Shown here piece after piece: positions 18,102-26,716 of a stretch of DNA of 64,000 bases. Position numbers and translations under genes: made by a program. The notes below the pieces were generated by a model that was not told the DNA's origin, did not search any database, and saw only the letters and a list, made by a program, of their open reading frames with translations. Every line of letters begins with the position of its first letter. Position 1 is the first letter of the stretch. The stretch spans positions 1 to 64,000 of the forward strand of contig JASBSB010000006.1 of the NCBI GenBank assembly GCA_030149205.1, given 5' to 3'. This DNA is from Candidatus Heimdallarchaeota archaeon. Its GTDB lineage: Archaea > Asgardarchaeota > Heimdallarchaeia > Heimdallarchaeales > Kariarchaeaceae.

Positions 18102-19025
18102 TTACTTTGTTGACTGAACTTTTTGTGATGATAAATTTCTATCTGCCGTGATGCTCGGTGGGAAGGCTTCCACAAAATCTAAGAATTTTCCAAGTTCGGT
18201 GAAATAATCTGGGTGTTCTGCCATCTGTGAATGAGAAGATTTGGGCACCACCCAGGTAAACACATCATTTCTGTCTTTGATTGTCTCAAAGTTTGGTTTA
18301 AAATGCTTTTCAACAGTGAACCAATCATCCTCAGCACCATGTATGAGGAAAATAGGTGCTTTTATCAATGGCAATAGTCTGCTTGGCCTATTTTCCTCAA
18401 AGGGAAGATTCAGTCTGAACAAGAGCTTTGCAACCCACAGAAACATAAATCGAGGTAGATTTGCCTTTGTGATGGTATCAACAACCATGTCATAGTAATT
18501 GTTTACAAGTGCCTCTGCAACAAGTGCTCTTACATGCACTTTTGAGGCGGCGATTGTTCCTGCTATTGCACCAACCGATAGTCCATGAATTAATGGGTTA
18601 TCTAATCCTTCAGCCTCTATCACCCGCTGTGCATCCTCAGCATAGGTGAATCCCTGCGAGGTGATAGTATACTCACTCTGCCCATGACTTCTAGAATCTA
18701 CAAATACGAGTGAATATCTCCTCTTCCAGTAGATTGCTGCTCTTTCAACCATTCTTGCTGAGTTTCTCCCAAAGCTGTGAAGTAGCACAACCCAGTCATC
18801 TGGATTCTTCTGTTGTGGATTCTCACACACCCAGTAGACAATTCTAGGGTTCTCCAGGGCTTTTCTGGTTTGTGTTCCTTCTTCAAGGCCATAGGGTATT
18901 GTATACTTTTTTGATCTCCAAACCAGGAGATTGTTCATGAAGAATGCGGAGAATATGAGCACCATGAACAGATAGATGACCAGAATTGTCAGGCTAATTG
19001 AGAGAATGAGTGTGGTCAGATTCAC
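18102..19025 (-). CDS. membrane-anchored alpha/beta hydrolase
   Basis: A 307-residue protein. Residues 4-31 form one hydrophobic anchor (TLILSISLTILVIYLFMVLI). The hydrolase domain has WVVLLHSFGRNSARMVERAA as the oxyanion strand-loop and LIHGLSVGAIAGTIAA with the nucleophile Ser near residue 147. The acid is in LIHGAEDDWFTVEKHF near 230, and the His is in PKSSHSQMAEHPDYF near 262. All triad members are placed. G+C content is somewhat above that of its neighbours. Substrate unknown; related bacterial proteins are esterases or peptidases. Confidence 0.8.
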   Translation of the reverse strand: MNLTTLILSISLTILVIYLFMVLIFSAFFMNNLLVWRSKKYTIPYGLEEGTQTRKALENPRIVYWVCENPQQKNPDDWVVLLHSFGRNSARMVERAAIYWKRRYSLVFVDSRSHGQSEYTITSQGFTYAEDAQRVIEAEGLDNPLIHGLSVGAIAGTIAASKVHVRALVAEALVNNYYDMVVDTITKANLPRFMFLWVAKLLFRLNLPFEENRPSRLLPLIKAPIFLIHGAEDDWFTVEKHFKPNFETIKDRNDVFTWVVPKSSHSQMAEHPDYFTELGKFLDFVEAFPPSITADRNLSSQKVQSTK

Positions 19026-19326
19026 CTTGTTTCACACTAATATTCTATGATGATATAATAGATAAGTTTTTCCAACAGAGCAAGTTTCCTGATGAAAATA
19101 ACAATTTCATTGAAATTGAAAACAATACTGATTAGATACTACCAATTGTATTTGCAAGAATCTTGAGAAGCGAATTTTTATTTTGTAAAAAAACCTCTAA
19201 TATTACAAAAAATTTAATGAGGAGGTTTCATTCGAACTATTTCTAAAATCACATACAAAAACAATTCGCTGTTTCAAATCTTTGTGGTTCTTAGAAGTTC
19301 CTTTTATTTGGAGGATTACAAAGTCT
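19026..19326. other. intergenic, no gene seen
   Basis: A 301-base AT-rich stretch upstream of the hydrolase and downstream of the ATPase remnant. I see only short low-complexity runs. Confidence 0.5.
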
Positions 19327-19739
19327 TCAAATTTCAAATGGGAAGAAGTTTTTTTCCCATGCTAGGTTCAATTCAACGAACCTATCATTAATTTTCTTAT
19401 CTTTTTTCTCTTTAGACTTGGATAAGCCTCTTGTTTTATCCTTTTTTAATTCATCAATATCCCTTTTGATCCAATTATACTCCTTCAATCCCTATTCTTG
19501 TGGTTTTTTAAATCTGAGGAAATTTCATAAGCTAATTTTTCAATTGTTACTGACAAATCTGTTTCAGAAATTTTAAGTTTATCTTAACCTTAATCGTGAA
19601 TATCTCCGGTAAGACACCACTTTATTGCAATGAGTACAGAGGTCTTTCCGGCATCATTATCCTCAATAAAAATCGGCATATCTTTTAAAAATATTGTCAC
19701 ATTTTTCAATAATCTAAAATTCTTAATCTTTGCTTTTAC
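19327..19739 (-). pseudogene. remnant of an AAA/RecF-like ATPase
   Basis: From 19739 the minus strand reads KAKIKNFRLLKNVTIFLKDM, then PIFIEDNDAGKTSVLIAIKW and CLTGD. This is the N-terminal Walker A module of SMC/RecF/OLD-like ATPases (KxxIxNFRxxKxxxI ... IxGxNGxGKTSxLxAIxWxLxG). Gly-Pro-Asn has drifted to Glu-Asp-Asn. A stop follows at 19590, with more stops after it. Scraps such as SKSKEKKDKKINDRFVELNL continue in changed frames to 19327. ATPases of this type often head defence operons, and the next genes upstream look defence-like. Confidence 0.55.
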
Positions 19740-19934
19740 AAGTGTTAAGGAACAGTCTTCCCTCACGAAAACACTAAATCTTATTTTAATATAAAGCTTA
19801 ATTCAAAAAAAAAAAAAAATGGCGATATTGGGAAAAGTGAGAACTAACATGTTTGACAAAATTTTCAATATAGCAAATTTGATCCAGAGGGTATAAGGAT
19901 TAACCTCATCTCCTTTATTTACAGTAGCATAAAA

Positions 19935-20426
19935 TCAGCTTACCCACTTTAAATCGAAATACATCGGTTTTACTCGATATGGTGTACCACTATAAGTTCT
20001 ATTTTGTGAGGGTCGATCTTTATCTTTACTAGAAAACCAGGTTAGATCAAATTCTTTGAATTCAAATTTAGAAAACAATCCATTATTACTTTCATTATCT
20101 AAAATATCTGCAATTATTAATCTGATCCCTACGTCCTTACTAAGGTAATAAACCTTGGAAAGCATTTGCTCAATCATGAGTGACGCGATTTTCTTCCTTT
20201 GATAGGTTTTAGATACTGCTAATTGATCAATTTTAACTGCAGGTAAGCGATCATATTCGCCTTCCTTTGCATTTTCCCCCTCACCAATAAAATTAGATTT
20301 TTTTTTTAATGTCACTTTTCCTGCAGATATTGAAATAAAGCCTATGAATTTTTTTGTGACTTTATCTAGATAAAAATATGTTATGTTTAATCTCTGTTCT
20401 ATTGTTGATGGAATGCAATTTAACAA
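19935..20426 (-). CDS. GNAT acetyltransferase, TacT/toxin-like
   Basis: The GNAT core is clear: TYFYLDKVTKKFIGFISISA, then KIDQLAVSKTYQRKKIASLM near residue 70. In the latter, the QRKKIA loop is the acetyl-CoA pyrophosphate site. DVGIRLIIADILDNESNN and LFSKFEFKEF finish the fold. The layout matches the TacT-like toxins that acetylate aminoacyl-tRNA. Coding similarity continues upstream in the same frame (NFRISENDRTGYFLLN, a family-like start), up to the TGA-TGA at 20526-20531. That stretch has no ATG, GTG or TTG, so the true start is either TTG 20426, an unusual codon near 20525, or lost to a one-base shift; a short ATG frame at the junction supports the last. It is the third gene of an operon. 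Confidence 0.75.
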   Translation of the reverse strand: MLNCIPSTIEQRLNITYFYLDKVTKKFIGFISISAGKVTLKKKSNFIGEGENAKEGEYDRLPAVKIDQLAVSKTYQRKKIASLMIEQMLSKVYYLSKDVGIRLIIADILDNESNNGLFSKFEFKEFDLTWFSSKDKDRPSQNRTYSGTPYRVKPMYFDLKWVS

Positions 20427-20528
20427 AAAATAACCAGTTCTATCATTTTCAGAAATTCTAAAATTGGTTTTATCAATTTGATCATAATCTAAGGTTACAA
20501 TTATCTTATCCTTCGTATAAATTATTCA

Positions 20529-21041
20529 TCACCCGTTACTATTTAAAATTTTATTGAGTTCTTCTTTAGAATATTCTTCTAGTAATTTTGTCATAATCAT
20601 CTTTGCTTTTGGGTTAGGCTTGTCTAATTCATTTAAGAACTCAACTGTGCCTTCTTCAGAAAGTTCATAATCATTATCTATTCCGGATAAGTGAATATAT
20701 AACTCATGCATTTGTTTTTCTACAGTATTAGATATTTCTGAAATTGAAGAATTTTTGAGATACAATCTAATGGGTGGAATTGTTGCTATTTTAGGTTTTT
20801 GTGGAAAATTTTCATATGTTTGAATGGAAATGTTAATGTCTCTATTTGTGTTAAATTTTGATTTAGGAATAAGGTCTTCAAGATTAATTTCTTTTGAGAT
20901 TGGGAATGATTCTTCCAGAGAGAAAGGATATAATTCAGAATCAGAAGATATAATATCGGACGGTGAACGCAAACTTAACTTTGGATCAACTATATTACTT
21001 AACTTTGGATCAACTATATTACTCAACTTTCTCACCTTCAT
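20529..21041 (-). CDS. unknown protein, middle gene of the GNAT operon
   Basis: A 170-residue, mostly polar protein that I do not recognise. The N-terminus repeats KLSNIVDP twice, from a 24-bp tandem DNA duplication. The middle (residues 30-90) is low-complexity and rich in Ser, Pro and Ile. The C-terminal 70 residues (SEISNTVEKQMHELYIHLSG ... MIMTKLLEEYSKEELNKIL) look helical. It overlaps the end of the gene upstream by 23 bases and is followed at once by the GNAT gene, so all three are probably cotranslated. In a toxin-antitoxin reading it would be a candidate antitoxin or linker. No DNA-binding motif is visible. Confidence 0.6.
   Translation of the reverse strand: MKVRKLSNIVDPKLSNIVDPKLSLRSPSDIISSDSELYPFSLEESFPISKEINLEDLIPKSKFNTNRDINISIQTYENFPQKPKIATIPPIRLYLKNSSISEISNTVEKQMHELYIHLSGIDNDYELSEEGTVEFLNELDKPNPKAKMIMTKLLEEYSKEELNKILNSNG
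20977..21024 (+). repeat. 24-bp tandem duplication within a coding region
   Basis: aactttggatcaactatatt-actt (20977-21000) is repeated as 21001-21024 with one change (actc), and a third partial unit starts at 21025. It encodes the repeat KLSNIVDP at the start of the 170-residue protein and runs into the overlapping 3' end of the preceding gene. The high identity suggests a recent slip. Confidence 0.85.
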
Positions 21042-21678
21042 CTGATATGGTTATTAAGATTTGTTCAAAAGGAACCTTCATCTTCTTCTCAATCCTTTCA
21101 ATGTTTTCCTTGATCGCATCAATCAAACCAATTAATGTTGTGATTGACATTGAAATTTTATGTTTAAAAAAACTCGTTAACTTAGGGTTCTCTTGTTTAA
21201 CCTCTCCCATAATTCTACCAAGGTATAAAACCGCATTATTACCTGAGACTAAAATAAAATAGGAATTAGGTGCAAAATATTCAGTTTCATATGTGATTAG
21301 CATTGGGAAATACTCAACTGAATTATCTTTTGAATTCGAATTTTTATACCTATATGGTTTTCCTTTCTCTTTAATATCTACTTTGACAAATTTTTCTAAT
21401 TTCTGAAGAAAACTACTTAGAGTGTTTGGAGAAAATGTTGCATATAATCTTACATCGAATGCATTTGCTTCAAATTTTAGGTCTCCAAATAATAGTTGGA
21501 AATCGGAATATCCTTCATGGTTTACTAGGATTGAGTCAACTGTATGGGATTTTAAATTTTTGTCAAAAATTGCGATAAAGCCTTCATTAAATTCTTTTCC
21601 ATAAAATTCACCGGAAAGAACAACATTGTTTATATCCACTTGAGCGTTCAATGAGAACCTTCCAGAATGTTGAGTCAT
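21019..21678 (-). CDS. unknown protein, first gene of the GNAT operon
   Basis: A 219-residue soluble protein of unknown family. The first half is beta-rich (FSLNAQVDINNVVLSGEFYG, then SDFQLLFGDLKFEANAFDVR). The second half has YFAPNSYFILVSGNNAVLYL and a helix ITTLIGLIDAIKENIERIEK that could mediate dimer formation. No signal peptide or catalytic motif is visible. It is the promoter-proximal gene of a three-gene cluster ending in the GNAT protein. The operon stands next to an ATPase remnant and a PLD-family nuclease, which makes a defence or toxin-antitoxin role worth testing. Confidence 0.6.
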   Translation of the reverse strand: MTQHSGRFSLNAQVDINNVVLSGEFYGKEFNEGFIAIFDKNLKSHTVDSILVNHEGYSDFQLLFGDLKFEANAFDVRLYATFSPNTLSSFLQKLEKFVKVDIKEKGKPYRYKNSNSKDNSVEYFPMLITYETEYFAPNSYFILVSGNNAVLYLGRIMGEVKQENPKLTSFFKHKISMSITTLIGLIDAIKENIERIEKKMKVPFEQILITISDEGEKVE

Positions 21679-21984
21679 ATTACATATTACTTGAGCTATC
21701 TTTACTTATTAAGAATAATTAATTGACATAGACACTATATTCAATTAATTCAAATAAATTTGTCAGAATTTGTATACGTATTTCAACTGGTTTCAACGGG
21801 GAGAATTCCTTTCCTACATGTAATTTAAAAGTAAGTTTAGAAATCTATTAACTCTTTTAATTATTTTTTATCATTGTTCAATGTTTTCGACTCTTCAAAA
21901 CCATGAAAATTATTAATTTGAAAATCAAAAGCATTATGTTTCAAATTATGTATATATTAGCAACTTGTAAGAAAACTGAATAAT
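21679..21984. other. intergenic, no gene seen
   Basis: A 306-base AT-rich region. It should contain the promoter of the three-gene GNAT operon; I could not pick a unique TATA element. Confidence 0.4.
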
Positions 21985-22755
21985 TTAATTTTTAATGATG
22001 TTTGTAATTGAATCTATAATTTGCTGAATTGTTTGCTGTTCTAAGGATACAATGCCTGCCTCCCAATTTTTTCCGGATGTTGAGTTTGCGGTAAAGTTCA
22101 TAGATGAAGCTACTGCTATGGAAGAATCTATGACTAATAGTTTTGCATGAATAGTTTTTTTGTAGTGAATTTTAACACCTTTCTCTCTTAATAAATTATG
22201 AAACTCTTTTTTTTGTTTATCAGGAGACCTTGTGACAAGGGTTGTTTTAACTTTAGAACTCGCAGCTCCAATTAATTTTTTTGAAAGACTGGTTTCATCC
22301 ACAAATGGGTTTACAATCAAAACACTCGTTTTTGCATTTTTTATTAATTGAATTGATAGGTTTTGTAAATTGTCTCCTTCTAAGAAAAAGTGTTTGTTAG
22401 TTAAATTTGTTTCAGGTTTGTTCAATTTGATCCAATTATCCAACCAATTGCTTTTTACTAAATTTTTATTGGATTTCGAATTGGATTCTGGTCTATGGTT
22501 ATTTGGATTGTTGTTTGTCTGAGAATAATCTTTATATTCTCTATAAATATCGTAGACTACTCTGTATTCATCAAATTCATTTTTCTCAAGAATATCAAGT
22601 TCAAATAATTCAGCCAAAACCTTGTTGAGATGCTTAGGGTTCAATCTTGTCAACTCTCTGATGTCCTCCCAAGATTTTGCATTATTAACCGCAATAGCAT
22701 CGATAACTTTCCCTTTCCATGACCCATAAAAAATGGGTATTGAAACATTCATCAT
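21985..22755 (-). CDS. PLD-family nuclease with an N-terminal winged-helix-like domain
   Basis: About 256 residues from ATG 22755. An upstream in-frame ATG at 22857 exists, but the inner start is preferred because an archaeal TATA element (TTTTATATTG, 22771-22780 on the minus strand) lies about 20 bases before it. Residues 1-70 look like a winged helix (GKVIDAIAVNNAKSWEDIRE, LNPKHLNKVLAELFELDILE). A Ser/Asn-rich linker follows. The C-terminal domain has one HKD motif, IHAKLLVIDSSIAVASSMNF, then the G-x-x-x-x-E element GKNWEAGIVS. One HKD per chain means it works as a dimer, as in Nuc and BfiI. Likely a DNA-targeting nuclease; the target is unknown. Confidence 0.75.
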   Translation of the reverse strand: MMNVSIPIFYGSWKGKVIDAIAVNNAKSWEDIRELTRLNPKHLNKVLAELFELDILEKNEFDEYRVVYDIYREYKDYSQTNNNPNNHRPESNSKSNKNLVKSNWLDNWIKLNKPETNLTNKHFFLEGDNLQNLSIQLIKNAKTSVLIVNPFVDETSLSKKLIGAASSKVKTTLVTRSPDKQKKEFHNLLREKGVKIHYKKTIHAKLLVIDSSIAVASSMNFTANSTSGKNWEAGIVSLEQQTIQQIIDSITNIIKN

Positions 22756-22857
22756 TGTTTTTTTTAATTTCAATATAAAAAGATACAAATTTTCAATTAT
22801 GGAACAATCAAAAATAATTTTGCGTATAGTATGGACTAACCGCAATCTATGAGACAT

Positions 22858-23182
22858 AGTATGATGATTAATTGTGCAAAAATGATTACAGGATATTAGA
22901 AAGAAGAAAAGAATTAGATGATAAATTATGAACCAAAAGGAGTTAATTAGATATTAAGAAGGTGTGCTATGTTATGAATTTGATCCTAGGCATGTATCAC
23001 CTCCACATTTGAATTTATGGTGGTTAGACTCAATGAACCGAAGGTGAACACCCTTGGCAAAGACAGTAGAAAGAGATATAGACCATGAGTTCTAAATGCC
23101 ATTAATATACTTCAAGTGTGTAAAGATATAAACATTTTGTAATTAAATTTACAATATGATACGAATTTTGTTTCTTAGTACC
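22858..23182. other. intergenic, no gene seen
   Basis: A 325-base stretch between two minus-strand genes. Stops occur in all frames and no structured RNA was recognised. Confidence 0.4.
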
Positions 23183-24643
23183 TTAAGCTAGCTCTTCACC
23201 ACCACTCACCCTTTGAATGTTATGAATCAGCTCATTCAATGCGGTGATTACTCCAGCGATGGTAGCAGATGATGCGTTTAATGCAGTCCCTGGCTCATGG
23301 ATCAGTTTGTTTCTCAAAAATCTGAACTCGTTGATTCCCGAGTAACCTTTTTCAGAGAGACATTGATTATCCAACAATAGCTTCGTCATTTCAAAGAAGT
23401 TAAGGCTGGTGCTCTCCAGATCTGCAAATACAGCTGTACTTTCTCGAATAAGATGCTCCGTCATTCTGTACATTACTAAAAATGCAACCGTTTGTTGGTC
23501 TTGATCAAGGTTTCTCCAGTTCGTTAACTGATTTCTAACATAAGAGAGATCCGAATTTAAAGCCAATAACTCTGCTTCATCTATCTCAAGCTTTCCAAAC
23601 TTCTCTCCAAGTAGAAGTCGATCTATGGTGGTGTTTCTCCCTGTTTTGGCCTTGAACTCGGCTTTTGAGTCTAATATCTTTCGATATTCTCTCCAAGCAA
23701 GCTTTAATCCAAGACGTTTTCGTGATTCTATAAGCAACTCTTGAGCAATCAATGGTCCCACCAATTCATCAAGCTTATCCTTATACAATTCGGTGATCTT
23801 TCTTTGCTGTCTCCTCTCAATAAGTTCATCCAGATCATATGCAACAATTGATCGAATTTGTTCCTTTCTAATGTAGCTGGTTAATTCAGTTTCTTGAAAC
23901 AATATTGGGATTGTATATGGGAGAAAATTTTCAATTTTTCTCATTGAAATTCTAAATATAACTATTGAACCAGCTATTAGGAGACCAAAAAATAGGAGAA
24001 GTATAAAGAAAAGCCCATAGTTTTCAATATAATCTAGAACAACGAAGAGGATATTTATTGAAGTTACTTTCATTATGAGAACCAAAACAAGGTTTAGGAT
24101 CATAAACAAAAACGTGTATCCACTAAACAACGCCAAGCTCTCATAATACTCAAGATTTAGAAGTTCTCTCTGTATGGAAGAATCTTCTCTTCTGAATTGG
24201 AAGGACTCAATGTAATATATGGTGGTACTCTTTGCGATATTTGGAACTAAATTCTCCTTCAAAGATTCATAAATTGCCTCACGCTCAACACTATTTACTG
24301 AGAGTTCCATTGACAGAGTGGAGTAAGTGAGGTCTTTAGAACCCTCACCATCGTGCAATATCAGAACATTGTAAAGCCCACGTGCTATAATATGCTCAAG
24401 CCTCGGTTGAAGTCTTCCTAACCATACAATCAAATATGGAGACCCCACATAAAAAATAACTATAAAGAAGAAGAGGATAAACCCTCCCAGTACTACCTCA
24501 GAAGTAATGTTTTGATACCTTAAGGTGGCATATAGGAACAGCAGAGTTAATTCAAACAAGATTGGTGAAAGAATTCCGATGATAAACCGTTGACTGAAGA
24601 AATTCACAATCCCTATGATAAACCGTTGACTAGAGAAATTCAC
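23183..24643 (-). CDS. unknown membrane protein with a long cytoplasmic-type C-terminus
   Basis: A 486-residue protein I cannot assign. Hydrophobic helices lie near residues 20-42, 50-78, 170-195 and 210-235. Between the pairs is a domain of about 90 residues (GLYNVLILHDGEGSKDLTYS). The last 240 residues are soluble, mostly helical and charged (VAYDLDELIERRQQRKITEL, KRLGLKLAWREYRKIL). The extreme C-terminus, with FRFLRNKLIHEPGTALNASS, resembles the helical RNkiaH-type segment common in HEPN-like proteins. A 36-bp tandem duplication doubles the first 12 codons including the start codon, so translation may begin at GTG 24643 or GTG 24607. Confidence 0.65.
   Translation of the reverse strand: MNFSSQRFIIGIVNFFSQRFIIGILSPILFELTLLFLYATLRYQNITSEVVLGGFILFFFIVIFYVGSPYLIVWLGRLQPRLEHIIARGLYNVLILHDGEGSKDLTYSTLSMELSVNSVEREAIYESLKENLVPNIAKSTTIYYIESFQFRREDSSIQRELLNLEYYESLALFSGYTFLFMILNLVLVLIMKVTSINILFVVLDYIENYGLFFILLLFFGLLIAGSIVIFRISMRKIENFLPYTIPILFQETELTSYIRKEQIRSIVAYDLDELIERRQQRKITELYKDKLDELVGPLIAQELLIESRKRLGLKLAWREYRKILDSKAEFKAKTGRNTTIDRLLLGEKFGKLEIDEAELLALNSDLSYVRNQLTNWRNLDQDQQTVAFLVMYRMTEHLIRESTAVFADLESTSLNFFEMTKLLLDNQCLSEKGYSGINEFRFLRNKLIHEPGTALNASSATIAGVITALNELIHNIQRVSGGEELA
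24579..24643 (+). repeat. 36-bp tandem duplication spanning a start codon
   Basis: atgataaaccgttgactgaa and its next nine bases (24579-24607) recur at 24615-24643 with period 36. On the minus strand each copy begins GTG-AAT-TTC and encodes NFxSQRFIIGI. The start of the membrane protein is therefore present twice. Confidence 0.8.
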
Positions 24644-24824
24644 TATAATTCTTTTCTAAGATATCTATTATAAAATAGTGGACAGTTAACGAATTTTAGA
24701 AATTTTCAAACGATATTTGGTGGCATGACTGAAGTATTAATTACTCTCAAAATTATGCTAATCTTTTCTAAATATTACTATATTTAAAAAAATGTTTTTA
24801 TGTATAGTTTTATTATGTAATACA

Positions 24825-25004
24825 ATGTCAAGCTCTTCAACCCCTAAAAAAGCGGCCTGTGGATTCCCCATTAGAAAGCAAGAAAATTTCATAGTTTTGG
24901 AACACAAGGGAACCAAAATTGCCTTTTGCACAAATAAGTGTGCTGATTTATTCAAGGAGGACCCTGAAAAATTTAAGAGGAGTAATCATTATACTGGGGA
25001 TTAG
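24825..25004 (+). CDS. YHS-domain protein
   Basis: A 59-residue protein starting at ATG 24825; upstream in-frame ATG 24792 would add a short hydrophobic stretch of 11 residues. The YHS pattern is complete: CGFPIRKQENFIVLEHKG, then KIAFCTNKCADLFKEDPEKF. The FC-x3-C pair and the DPEKF ending are the metal-binding landmarks of small YHS proteins. These are usually linked to heavy-metal handling or to copper- and iron-containing enzymes. It is a single gene; the next gene on this strand is 3 kb away. Confidence 0.85.
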   Translation: MSSSSTPKKAACGFPIRKQENFIVLEHKGTKIAFCTNKCADLFKEDPEKFKRSNHYTGD

Positions 25005-25118
25005 AGGGGCTATACTGTAAATATCAAAATTTTTGGTGTTATACTGACAGTATCCAGAAGGATGAAAGAAAGAAGATACCCCAAAAATATTCCTACGTAA
25101 TTCCTTCATGGTGAAATA

Positions 25119-26333
25119 CTATTTCTTAAAGATAATTAACAAGATAAAAGTGAGAAGTATAATGGAAATCCCAAAAAACTGGAAGCTTGGTGTAAGAGGT
25201 AGAAAGTTAAGGAAGACCCCCATGACAATGGCACCTAGCCCTCTACCAATTGAGACAAAAACTCCAAGACTACCAATAGCACTCCCTCTCATTTCAGGTG
25301 TTGAAAACTTGGAAGCATGTGAATTTACAGCAGGATAAGAGATGAGTAGTCCAGATAAAACAAGAGAATAAATGAGTATTAAATACGCAAAATTTCCATT
25401 GAGAGTGATCATGTAAATTAAGAGACCATTGATAATCAAGGCGAATATCACGGGTCTCTCCAATCCAAATCTATCAGAAATTACACCAAACCTTTTTTTG
25501 AGACCAATCAACAAGAAAATTGATACAAAATACATTAGAGACACGTCACTGTTTGAATAATGATAGTTATCAACAACAAGCAATGGTAAAAATATAGCAA
25601 AGCCAAATTCTGTGTATGAGATTAAGATCTGCAATGAATAAACTTTTCTAAGTCCTGATGACTTAAGCAATTCTTTGAGAGTGCTTACCATTGTTCGGAG
25701 AGACTTTAAAAAATTTTTAGACAGAGATTCATAATGTCTTCTGTCACTACCATTTAAGGTCTCATTTAAGATGAAGTATCCGAATACTGTTAGTACCACC
25801 CCTAGAATCGATCCAGTAAGAAAAAGCTGTCGAAGGTCCCAGTTTAAGTATTGAAGTGTGATGTATGCAATAAGAGATGCCAGAAGTACACCTATGTCTG
25901 AAAATTGAAAAACACGCCCATTATTAGCCCCATAGTTGGTTTTAGAGACATCTCCGAGGAGGGAAAACACGGCAGGCCAAAAACATGAGATTCCAAATGC
26001 GAATAATAATACTGAGATCAGAACAAAAGTCCAATGTGTGGCAAGACTCAACACCAGCAATGAAATAGTATAAGAGGCAGTTCCTGTTAGGATTAGTGGT
26101 TTTCTCCCAATTGATTGACTAAGTTCAGAGAGGGGGATTCTCAGAGGAATTTGCACGATGTTTTGTAGTGCAACAAGAGAAGATAACAGAAAAGCAGCAG
26201 TTGGGATATCATTTGTGAGAAAGAGAGCAATGTAGGTACGGTAGAAGAAGGCTAAGAGATTTGCAGACAGAGTCATATATCCGACTGGAAAGAGATGAAA
26301 ATCAGCCTTCAATGATTTTCCTATCAATAACAC
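25119..26333 (-). CDS. MFS transporter
   Basis: A 404-residue major facilitator with about 12 helices. The cytoplasmic loop between helices 2 and 3 reads PLSELSQSIGRKPLILTG, the family's D-x-x-G-R-R/K element with Ser in place of Asp. The loop between helices 8 and 9 repeats it as KKRFGVISDRFGLERPV. A long polar segment after helix 6 (LNGSDRRHYESLSKNFLKSL) divides the halves. The type resembles drug or small-molecule exporters. Substrate unknown. It stands alone, although another MFS gene lies 380 bases upstream in the same direction. Confidence 0.85.
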   Translation of the reverse strand: MLLIGKSLKADFHLFPVGYMTLSANLLAFFYRTYIALFLTNDIPTAAFLLSSLVALQNIVQIPLRIPLSELSQSIGRKPLILTGTASYTISLLVLSLATHWTFVLISVLLFAFGISCFWPAVFSLLGDVSKTNYGANNGRVFQFSDIGVLLASLIAYITLQYLNWDLRQLFLTGSILGVVLTVFGYFILNETLNGSDRRHYESLSKNFLKSLRTMVSTLKELLKSSGLRKVYSLQILISYTEFGFAIFLPLLVVDNYHYSNSDVSLMYFVSIFLLIGLKKRFGVISDRFGLERPVIFALIINGLLIYMITLNGNFAYLILIYSLVLSGLLISYPAVNSHASKFSTPEMRGSAIGSLGVFVSIGRGLGAIVMGVFLNFLPLTPSFQFFGISIILLTFILLIIFKK

Positions 26334-26716
26334 ACAGGATATTGATGCTTTTTATTGTTTTATTCAGTGCTAAATATTTATCGAAAGCTTATTTCCTCAA
26401 TTCATTAGACCAATTTTAATTATTTTCTGAGATAATAAACACAACTTTTCATTTGTTAACCGAAAACAGAGCCTCATCCAATGTTGAAAGTAAGGCTGAA
26501 AGTAAATACATTATAACAAATTTTTCTAATCTACTTGCTTTAAATGGATAGTTTGAACGAGGGCAAACAAAAACAGTATCAAATTAACTTACAATTTGTT
26601 CCTTACAATAAGTTGCAAATAAAAAGTTGAGTCTGCAGAAATTACCCCTGAGATATTTTTGCTGGATTTTATTAATTTTGAAATGATTTAGAAATATTAG
26701 GGATAGCGGCTAATGA
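26334..26716. other. intergenic, no gene seen
   Basis: A 383-base AT-rich gap between the two MFS genes. It should contain the promoter of the downstream transporter. A weak inverted pair, aactta...taagtt, is present near 26586-26614; nothing else stands out. Confidence 0.4.

Noticed and set aside
19805..19819. Run of 15 A considered as a functional element
   Set aside because: It lies in relict DNA without a coding or promoter context; probably a slippage product.
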